A DNA stretch of 5,895 nucleotides from an uncultured Saprospiraceae bacterium (GTDB lineage: Bacteria > Bacteroidota > Bacteroidia > Chitinophagales > Saprospiraceae), in contig CALCMV010000231.1 in assembly GCA_937967535.1 (NCBI GenBank), forward strand, positions 1 through 5,895, written 5' to 3'. Below the pieces are notes generated by a model. The model saw nothing but the letters and a program-made list of their open reading frames with translations. It ran no database searches and was not told where the DNA came from. This document shows positions 1-5,804 of the stretch, piece by piece; position 1 is the first letter of the stretch, and each line of letters starts with the position of its first letter. The translations under genes and the position numbers were made by a program.

Positions 1-1
1 G

Positions 2-118
2 ACAGCTAAAGCTATGCAAAAACTCGAAACAGCTATTGACAGGTTCGACGAAACAATCGGAAAATGGTTTGTTGATATCTGCCCAGAAAAACTGAAAGAA
101 AAACTTATTTTTGACTAG
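2..118 (+). CDS. C-terminal fragment of a probable transposase
   Basis: This frame is open from the first complete codon of the window to a TAG at 116-118, giving 38 residues (TAKAMQKLETAIDRFDETIG... ending in EKLIFD). It is rich in Lys/Glu/Asp and looks like an amphipathic helical tail; no catalytic motif falls in the visible part. The stop codon overlaps the first two bases of the inverted repeat at 117-138, a normal position for a transposase gene ending inside the IS right terminus. I do not recognise the family from this tail alone. The assignment as transposase rests on the inverted-repeat context, not on a protein motif. It could instead be an accessory ORF of the same element. Confidence 0.5.
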   Translation, partial: TAKAMQKLETAIDRFDETIGKWFVDICPEKLKEKLIFD

Positions 119-138
119 TTATTTTTTTCCGATTGCCT
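117..138 (+). repeat. IS right terminal inverted repeat
   Basis: These 22 bases (core TTTTTTTCCGATTGCCT) are an exact reverse complement of 5758-5779. Beyond the perfect block the similarity continues imperfectly on the inner side (ATTTTT-GAC before the block, against ATTTTTTGGAC in the partner), as is usual for IS termini. A perfect 22-bp inverted match 5.6 kb apart is very unlikely by chance, even allowing for the T-run. Confidence 0.85.
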
Positions 139-140
139 AA

Positions 141-446
141 GACAATGCCGAAGTACAAATAGAATACACTACATATCTGAATGATACTTATGGATTAAGT
201 GAGCGAGCTGGCGTAGGAGCACTTTACGATGGTTTGGGCACCGGTTTTTTAAGTCTTACAGGCATGCCTTGGAATTTGGCGAGTTTTAAGAGAAATCGAG
301 CTTCTTCGTGGGTAGGTATAATTCCCACACTCGCTGTTCTCTGTGATAAGACATGGTTTAGAGGTTCTAAAGTAGTTGTTGTCGGCGAAGGACAAATCAA
401 TTTAGCCGATATCGGTTTTAACAACAGGACAGAATCATTCTATTAA
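141..446 (+). pseudogene. Remnant coding frame of unknown function next to the IS end
   Basis: A single frame is open for 101 codons from just inside the IS end to TAA at 444-446. It starts DNAEVQIEYTTYLND and ends NNRTESFY. The composition is protein-like, but there is no ATG before codon 264-266; the only earlier candidate is a TTG at 234. I recognise no domain. It most likely represents the 3' part of a gene that lost its 5' end at the IS junction, because the frame is open right up to the IS edge. A caution: the codon immediately before 141 is TAA (138-140), made of the last IS base(s) plus flank. If TAA is a true target site, the frame would already have been closed there. The next fragment (446-612) may be a frameshifted continuation. 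Confidence 0.4.
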
Positions 447-612
447 TGACTCCAATAAATGATAATTGGGTTCGCCAAATGATGAATGATAAGTTGTAAA
501 TTGGAAGGCAATTCAAACGCATCAACCGTCTGTTCAAAACAACACAGACAAGGACGATTACACGCATTACGACCACTTCGAGTACCGACAAGCTAAACTT
601 CAAATTACTTGA
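446..612 (+). pseudogene. Frameshifted small ORF remnant
   Basis: An ATG at 446-448 overlaps the preceding stop (TAATG). It reads MTPINDNWVRQMMNDKL and stops at 497-499. The neighbouring frame is open from 493 to a TGA at 610-612 and reads NWKAIQTHQPSVQNNTDKDD then YTHYDHFEYRQAKLQIT. A single-base shift near 493-500 would join the two into a protein of about 56 residues. Joined to the upstream frame, the region would be one gene with two frameshifts. Function unknown. The alternative is that this is non-coding sequence: the third frame is also open from 500 to a TAA at 641-643, so coding status is not secure. Confidence 0.3.
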
Positions 613-632
613 CATCAACGCATACAGACCAC

Positions 633-663
633 AACCTCACTAAAAGAAGTGAGTGGTTTTTTT
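633..663 (+). terminator. Rho-independent terminator after the remnant region
   Basis: The stem pairs AACCTCACT (633-641) with AGTGAG and GTT (648-653, 656-658), with a two-base bulge (654-655) and a six-base loop, and is followed by a run of seven T (657-663). The T-run lies on the + strand side only. It therefore terminates transcripts arriving from the remnant region or the IS and shields the leader of the downstream gene from readthrough. Confidence 0.7.
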
Positions 664-673
664 GGAGTTTATA

Positions 674-720
674 TCCACTCATCGCAGATAATCATTTGCG
701 AATGAGTGGATTTCTTATTT
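674..720 (+). terminator. Second hairpin with T-rich tail
   Basis: TCCACTCATCGC (674-685) pairs with GCGAATGAGTGGA (698-710) with one unpaired base and a 12-base loop; ATTTCTTATTTT follows. The T-tract is interrupted, so termination would be weaker than at 633-663. It could be a tandem back-up terminator or a structured element in an mRNA leader. Its left arm CCACTC (675-680) can also pair with GAGTGG (651-656) in the first hairpin, so the two structures compete. Confidence 0.5.
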
Positions 721-875
721 TAATTATTTTTATGCAATAATTTTTAGATGTAAAAAGAATATATTGAGTATATATTTTTTATCGCAAACAAGGTAAGAAA
801 TGCTCACCACCTTCGATATACCTACGAAATCCCGAATTACAATCAATTATTATTCATCCAACAAATCACTATACT
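714..875 (+). other. AT-rich intergenic leader upstream of the PKD/barrel gene
   Basis: This stretch carries no ORF that looks coding. It must hold the promoter of the downstream gene unless transcription comes from further upstream. I looked for the Bacteroidota pattern (TTTG, about 19 bases, TAnnTTTG) and found only poor matches, such as TATATTTT near 770-780 without a TTG at the right distance. No Shine-Dalgarno sequence precedes the ATG at 876; the bases before it (ACAAATCACTATACT) are A-rich, which is usual in this phylum. Confidence 0.4.
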
Positions 876-2855
876 ATGAAAAAAGTAATCTTATCATTGG
901 CAATGCTATTGGCATACATGATGATGTATGCACAGCCCAGCGAAGTTGTCTATAAATACACAGACTTGGGCAACGGTAAATTCCAATTTGAAATCACCCA
1001 AAAACCTGCTCTCGGAATGAGTACAAGTCCTCCTAAAGAACCTTACTTTGAGTACTACTGGGAATTTGGTGACGGTACTTATCTCATCACTACCGACGAA
1101 ACTATTACACATACCTACGGAAACTCAGACGTGAAAAATGTAGCCTTGAAAACCACAGGAGTATATGACGACGGCGATCCTCCACCTGCAAGAATGACAA
1201 ATGCTCAACAACCCAATGTGCAACTCGAAGATACACTCACGGGAGGCGGGAATGTTCCATTGATTAATGTTTCACTGATTGACGAAGCCCTCGAGATTGA
1301 TATTAATCGCACGAGTACCAATGTACGCCCCAGCGAGGAAAATACCATTATTTTACAATATAAAAACGACCAAGCATCTAACCAATCGGGACGTATCTAC
1401 TTGTTTTATAATGAAAAAGCAACCGGAGAGGACAACGACTACGTAAAGCAATTTGACCCAATTGGTGCGCCGCGTATCTACGCGAGTGCCAAAACCGTGC
1501 GCGAGCAACGCATACAAGGTGGTGCTACAAGAGATGTGAATCCTACGAGTTTAATTCCCGCAGGTACGAGGAGCAACATCCGGAATATGATGACCAATAC
1601 TTGGAATGATTTTGAAAACTACGAGGCATTTAGCTTTACCGGATTACCCGCCGGGCAGCAAAGTAATATCTTCGTCAGCCTGCAAACCGACGCCGACATC
1701 GACGATATAGAAGGCAAGGATGTCAAGATAAAAGCTATGTTGATTTCCAATAACCAAGTAGATACGACTTCGATAGACTTGACGGTGGCAAAGGCACACG
1801 ACCCAAATAAAATCTCGGTTTCGGAAGTAAGTGAAAATTTTCGTCATATCGAAAATCGCTTTTTGACCTACAGAGTACAGTGTCATAATAACGGCAATGC
1901 TCCCGCAAATGACGTGGAAGTCACCGTAGAAATTCCCAAAGGACTGGAAATTGAAAAAGTCAGGTTTTTACCGCATGAATTTAAGATGGCGCATCTTAAA
2001 AATAAACAGCTCAAGGACTGCGCCGACGATAGTAGCAGACCTTGCTATCAGGTCGAAAACTTGGAAGACGAGGTTAAATTCACTTTCAAAAATGTCTATC
2101 TGCCCGGCTTGAAGCAACCCGACGTCAAGAAGTATAAACAAACTACCTGCTCATTCAAATACAAAATCAAATATCGTGATAAGCTGAAAAAGCAAGCTAT
2201 GAAAAGTCGCGCACATATCGTATTCATAGATGACTTTGGTCGCCGCAAACCCGTAGTCACAGGCTATACGACGACACGCTTCAAGCCCGGTCTTTCGATT
2301 GGTCCGAAGGCGGGGGTGAGTTACGACTTGGAGTATGGGCTATCAACCTATTTTGTTGGAGCAGTGGCTTCATCATATAAATCGGAGAAATTTTATCTAC
2401 AGGCAGAAGCTACATTGAATTATAGTAGATTTCAATGTGATGTTGATTCGCTTGGTTTCTTAAACGGCGATGATTGTATACTTGTAGGAGGCGATACAGA
2501 AAACCCTAATATTGGCGAATATTATATCGAAGGTACAAAGTTTTCTCTTGATTTAGTTCCATTACAAATACGTAGAGACATTGGCAAACTATTAAGTGTA
2601 GGTGCAGGTGCTGAACTCGGTATATTGTGTCATAATTATATACTCCTAGGTACAAATAGAATTACAAGAGAAGATACCGATATAGATTTCACCACCTCCG
2701 TCTTTGCAGATGTATTCATTGGTAGTGTAAAAGCCGGTCCTGCAATTGGTGTACGTTATCTTGAAGGAGTGATTACACCCAAAATTAAAGGTAATTTCGG
2801 AGAAATCACACAGGGTAAAGACCGCCTTCAGATATTCGCTCAATGGAAATTTTGA
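876..2855 (+). CDS. Exported PKD / DUF11-like protein with C-terminal outer-membrane beta-barrel-like region
   Basis: 659 aa. Residues 1-19 form a Sec signal peptide (MKKVILSLAMLLAYMMMYA, cleavage likely before Q20). Residues 57-97 look like a PKD domain, with the hallmark YYWEFGDGT (60-68) and a later THTY (79-81) turn. Residues 130-305 are beta-rich and unassigned. Residues 306-440 resemble a DUF11/CARDB-type adhesion fold: AHDPNKISVS, then NNGNAPANDVEVTVEIPKGL (338-357). Residues 464-659 show alternating aromatic/small strands (GLSIGPKAGVSYD, FYLQAEATLNYSRF, LLSVGAGAELGI, VKAGPAIGVRYLE) and a final IFAQWKF ending in Phe, as in outer-membrane barrels. No T9SS C-terminal sorting domain is seen, so the barrel is the likely anchor. 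The start is fixed by the signal peptide. Location at the outer membrane is inferred; ligand or function is unknown. It is followed by a terminator and then the CHAT gene. Confidence 0.85.
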   Translation: MKKVILSLAMLLAYMMMYAQPSEVVYKYTDLGNGKFQFEITQKPALGMSTSPPKEPYFEYYWEFGDGTYLITTDETITHTYGNSDVKNVALKTTGVYDDGDPPPARMTNAQQPNVQLEDTLTGGGNVPLINVSLIDEALEIDINRTSTNVRPSEENTIILQYKNDQASNQSGRIYLFYNEKATGEDNDYVKQFDPIGAPRIYASAKTVREQRIQGGATRDVNPTSLIPAGTRSNIRNMMTNTWNDFENYEAFSFTGLPAGQQSNIFVSLQTDADIDDIEGKDVKIKAMLISNNQVDTTSIDLTVAKAHDPNKISVSEVSENFRHIENRFLTYRVQCHNNGNAPANDVEVTVEIPKGLEIEKVRFLPHEFKMAHLKNKQLKDCADDSSRPCYQVENLEDEVKFTFKNVYLPGLKQPDVKKYKQTTCSFKYKIKYRDKLKKQAMKSRAHIVFIDDFGRRKPVVTGYTTTRFKPGLSIGPKAGVSYDLEYGLSTYFVGAVASSYKSEKFYLQAEATLNYSRFQCDVDSLGFLNGDDCILVGGDTENPNIGEYYIEGTKFSLDLVPLQIRRDIGKLLSVGAGAELGILCHNYILLGTNRITREDTDIDFTTSVFADVFIGSVKAGPAIGVRYLEGVITPKIKGNFGEITQGKDRLQIFAQWKF

Positions 2856-2879
2856 TAATTCACATAAATTAAATATTTT

Positions 2880-2912
2880 AAGCCTTGTTAACTCGTTAGC
2901 AAGGCTTTTTTT
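2880..2912 (+). terminator. Strong hairpin/terminator directly abutting the CHAT start codon
   Basis: AAGCCTTG (2880-2887) pairs perfectly with CAAGGCTT (2900-2907). The inner TAAC/GTTA pairing with one T-G wobble makes a long stem with a tiny loop. T2906-2912 form an uninterrupted seven-base T-run whose last base touches the ATG at 2913. By form this is a classical intrinsic terminator for the upstream gene. Because it also occupies the whole ribosome-binding region of the next gene, it may act as an attenuator or a translation-blocking stem. Confidence 0.85.
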
Positions 2913-5705
2913 ATGCAAAAACAAATTATACTTATACTATTCTTATTTTCTGTCAATTATTATTCATTTGCACAATGTACTGATATGCTGTACATTAAGC
3001 AATTGGAAAGTAAAATTAAAACCTTCAAAAAAGAAAGAAATGTGGATAGCCTTGTGTATTATACGTATGCGTGTGCGGCATGTTGGCAGGAGGTAGATAG
3101 TCTTGCTAATTGGTTGAATTTGCACAGCGAATTAGCATACGCCATCCGGCGAAATAATTATCAACTTGCTATTCACTGTCTTGATACAGTTTCCATCAAT
3201 CCCGCTTATCGTGAACCACTCACGCTCGTAGAGAAAAAAGCTGCTTTGCGAGTCAATTTGATGAAAGGGTATTTGGCTCGAAACTACGTCGAAGCTATCC
3301 AAATCTATGAAAAAGCATTGCAAAAATACAAAGCCTATGAATTAAGGCCGGAAGATTATCCGGTACACGAGACTTTATACAAACCTCTTGGTGCTAACTA
3401 CACCCGTCGCGGGGACAATGAAAAAGCCCAAAACATCCTTAAAGAAGCAATTAAAATAGGCAGAGAATTGAAAGACAGGGAATCGCTAGCCGGAAATTAT
3501 TTAAATCTGGGCAAAACTTATTGGAATCAGGGTAATAACGAAAGTGCCTTACAATGTTACGAAGAAGGTTTGGCAGTAGATAGTGTTTCGTCATATCGTA
3601 GGTCAATGCTGTTCTTACAAAGGGCAGTCAGCTACCACGAAATAAATAATAATGAAGCCGCACTCAAAGCGGCGGGTGAGGCTTCAGAAAATTGCCGCAT
3701 ATCTACGGATAGACGAACCCCTATAGTAGTAGCAGGTGTAAATGAGATACTCGCTTCAATAGCCCTTGATAAACAAGCATACGATAAAGCCCACAACTAC
3801 ATTGACAAAGCCATCAAAATTAAACAAGACTATTACGGCAAACAATCAAGAGAACTCGGAAAGGCTTACATTCAATTGGGGGAAATATACACCGCAGAAA
3901 AGCATTATGAACAAGCCATCCAACAACACAATCTGGCATTAAGTACGATTCTACCTGCTTTCCAAGCTACCGAACTTAATGACTTACCAAATAAGGATTT
4001 ATTTTATAAAGAAAACACCATCTTTGAAGCACTTAGTGGGAAAGCTGATGCTTTGTACGGTTTGTATGAGGTGTCAAAAGACGAAAAGCACTTAGAAACT
4101 GCCCTAAAGTGCCACGAGCTTGCATTGGAAGCAGAGCTTAACCTCCGCCGTGACTACCAATACGAATCTTCTAAACTCTACCTTCAATCTCAGACCCGGA
4201 AAAGAACGGCAAAAGCCATCGAAATCGCTTATTTATTGTACCAAAAAACAAAAGACGAGCAATACGTCAATCGTGCATTTCGCCTGTCAGAAAGCAGTCG
4301 GGCAGTTTTGTTATTGGAAGGTATCGCGCAGAATTTTGTTCGACAAAAACTTGCTGGTGACAGTTTGTTTATTCGTGAAAATGAGCTCCAACGTCTGCGA
4401 ATCTATCATTGGGAACAAATACAAACGAGCAAGGACAGCGCGACAATTACTCGTCATAAAGAAGATAAATTAGCCATCGAAAACCAACTCGAAACCATCC
4501 AAAAACAAATCGAAAAACGTTATCCTCAATACAAAAATGAACTCAATAACCGCCTTGCAGATATTTCTGTTGCGAATGTTCAAAATTCGCTTGCTGACGG
4601 TACGGATTTGGTCGAATATTTCCAAACAAACGATGCTTTTTACGCTTTCAAAATTAATAATGAAAAAGCGGATTTTATCAAAATAAAAATGACTCAAAAA
4701 GACCTCAACACCATTCAGCAATTTTTAAATTTATTTGAAAAAAACAGCAACGACAGCATACGCGCCTACACGCAGCCCTACGCCACACTCGCGCATAATG
4801 TGTATAGGCGAATTTATTCGCCGCTTCGCATTTCTTCTGATAATGAAGTCATTATCGTGCCGGAAGGCGTATTGAGTACACTGCCTTTTGATGCTTTATT
4901 GACCGAACAATCAGACGCAAAAGACTTTGGAAGTTTGCCTTACCTACTAAGAAGCAATCGTATCAGATATGCGTATTCAACGGCGGTATATTTACAAAAA
5001 TTTACGGAAAATAACACTGCAAAAAACAGTTCACTACTCGCCTTCGCGCCCATTTTCAAAGGTCAGTCCGACGAACTCCTGAAAAGCGACGAAGAAGTCA
5101 GCCAAATCACCAACTTAATACGCGGCAAAATCTTCAAAAACGAAGAAGCCACCCAAGAGAAATTCATCACCCATGCCCCGCATTACGACATCCTCCACCT
5201 CTCCACCCACGCCAATGCCGGAGGCGATGGACTCCACCCACAAATCCGCTTTAGCGACAAAGCCATGCTCCTGCCCGAACTCTACACCCTCCGCCTTTAT
5301 GCCAAGCTTGCAGTCCTTTCTGCTTGCCAAACCGCACTCGGCAAAAACGAGCAAGGCGAGGGCGTGATGAGCCTTGCCCGTGGCTTCACTTATGCAGGTG
5401 TCCCGCGCTTAGTGACGAGCCTCTGGAATGTCAACGATGCTGCCACTGCCGACCTCATGACCGATTTTTACCAACAACTCAAAACCGACCTCCCCACCGA
5501 CCAAGCCCTACACCAAGCCCAACTCAATTACCTTGATGCTGCTCCGCAGACCCGTCGTTCGCCTTATTACTGGGCAGGATGGGTGCATATCGGGCAGCCC
5601 GCGCGGGTGAGTGTGCGCTCGCCTATGCCTAAGCAGATGTGGTTGATTGGTGGCGTTTTTATTGGATTATTATTGGGTTTACTTTGGTGGAGAAGAAAAA
5701 AGTAA
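2913..5705 (+). CDS. Secreted, membrane-anchored TPR-CHAT peptidase-like protein
   Basis: 930 aa. Residues 1-20 are a Sec signal peptide ending FA before Q21 (FAQC is not a good lipobox). Residues about 119-465 hold helical TPR-type repeats, e.g. NYLNLGKTYWNQGNNESALQ (195-214) and AYIQLGEIYTAEKHYEQAI (318-336). Residues about 480-545 are a charged helical linker. The CHAT domain covers about 560-895: VPEGVLSTLPFDAL (649-662), LHLSTHA with predicted catalytic His766, LSACQT with predicted catalytic Cys805, then GEGVMSLARGFTYAGVPRLV and SLWNVND. CHAT proteins are caspase/separase-like cysteine peptidases; both catalytic residues are present, so it is probably active. A single transmembrane helix (about 909-926) followed by RRKK should anchor it to the inner membrane with the rest in the periplasm. 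The signal peptide fixes the start, although there is no RBS because a terminator hairpin lies immediately upstream. Substrate unknown. Confidence 0.9.
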   Translation: MQKQIILILFLFSVNYYSFAQCTDMLYIKQLESKIKTFKKERNVDSLVYYTYACAACWQEVDSLANWLNLHSELAYAIRRNNYQLAIHCLDTVSINPAYREPLTLVEKKAALRVNLMKGYLARNYVEAIQIYEKALQKYKAYELRPEDYPVHETLYKPLGANYTRRGDNEKAQNILKEAIKIGRELKDRESLAGNYLNLGKTYWNQGNNESALQCYEEGLAVDSVSSYRRSMLFLQRAVSYHEINNNEAALKAAGEASENCRISTDRRTPIVVAGVNEILASIALDKQAYDKAHNYIDKAIKIKQDYYGKQSRELGKAYIQLGEIYTAEKHYEQAIQQHNLALSTILPAFQATELNDLPNKDLFYKENTIFEALSGKADALYGLYEVSKDEKHLETALKCHELALEAELNLRRDYQYESSKLYLQSQTRKRTAKAIEIAYLLYQKTKDEQYVNRAFRLSESSRAVLLLEGIAQNFVRQKLAGDSLFIRENELQRLRIYHWEQIQTSKDSATITRHKEDKLAIENQLETIQKQIEKRYPQYKNELNNRLADISVANVQNSLADGTDLVEYFQTNDAFYAFKINNEKADFIKIKMTQKDLNTIQQFLNLFEKNSNDSIRAYTQPYATLAHNVYRRIYSPLRISSDNEVIIVPEGVLSTLPFDALLTEQSDAKDFGSLPYLLRSNRIRYAYSTAVYLQKFTENNTAKNSSLLAFAPIFKGQSDELLKSDEEVSQITNLIRGKIFKNEEATQEKFITHAPHYDILHLSTHANAGGDGLHPQIRFSDKAMLLPELYTLRLYAKLAVLSACQTALGKNEQGEGVMSLARGFTYAGVPRLVTSLWNVNDAATADLMTDFYQQLKTDLPTDQALHQAQLNYLDAAPQTRRSPYYWAGWVHIGQPARVSVRSPMPKQMWLIGGVFIGLLLGLLWWRRKK

Positions 5706-5738
5706 AATTTGTTTGACATTCAAATTATTGATTTTTAG
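5706..5738 (+). terminator. Weak candidate terminator after the CHAT gene
   Basis: AATTTG (5706-5711) can pair with CAAATT (5721-5726) over a nine-base loop, followed by ATTGATTTTT. The stem is short and AT-rich, so it would be weak. No better terminator lies between the stop codon and the IS end. Some cassette transcripts may therefore run into the IS. Confidence 0.25.
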
Positions 5739-5757
5739 GGTTTTATGCGTTTGCATA

Positions 5758-5779
5758 AGGCAATCGGAAAAAAATAACT
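5758..5779 (+). repeat. IS left terminal inverted repeat
   Basis: AGGCAATCGG followed by seven A and TAACT. This is the exact reverse complement of 117-138. It lies 25 bp upstream of an ATG that opens a frame to the window end, as expected for the left end of an IS reading rightward. TAA (5756-5758) at the outer edge matches TAA (138-140) at the other junction. Confidence 0.85.
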
Positions 5780-5804
5780 GTCCAAAAAATGTTATCTATG
5801 CAAT

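Larger units (their letters stand above)
1..138 (+). mobile_element. Right end of an insertion sequence (partial)
   Basis: Seen: an open frame runs in from the window edge, stops at 116-118, and a 22-bp sequence at 117-138 recurs as a perfect inverted copy at 5758-5779. At that other end the repeat is followed, pointing inward to the other side, by an ORF start. This is the geometry expected of the right end of one IS copy here and the left end of a second, same-orientation copy at the far side. The IS outer edge is placed at 137 or 138. The three bases TAA (138-140) also precede the other IS end (5756-5758), so they may be target-site bases. Inference: the family is unresolved; ISAzo13-like is only a guess based on the N-terminal fragment at the other end. 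Confidence 0.7.

Noticed and set aside
224..618. Minus-strand ORFs of 66 residues each over the remnant region
   Set aside because: They overlap the more protein-like + strand frames, have no promoter or recognisable domain, and look like shadow frames.
770..790. TATATTTT as a -7 promoter box for gene A
   Set aside because: It lacks the final G and has no TTG at the expected distance upstream, so it is not listed as a promoter.
843..2967. A 15-base repeat TCAATTATTATTCAT at 843-857 and 2953-2967
   Set aside because: It is AT-rich, and one copy lies within the signal-peptide codons of the CHAT gene; this is probably chance and not a shared regulatory site.
2932..2978. Lipoprotein signal (FAQC) at the CHAT N-terminus
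   Set aside because: A Gln directly before the Cys does not fit the lipobox consensus; ordinary cleavage before Q21 fits better.
4120..4473. A 117-residue + strand ORF inside the CHAT gene
   Set aside because: It is in an alternative frame of the TPR-linker coding region, with basic low-complexity composition; it is a shadow of the main gene.
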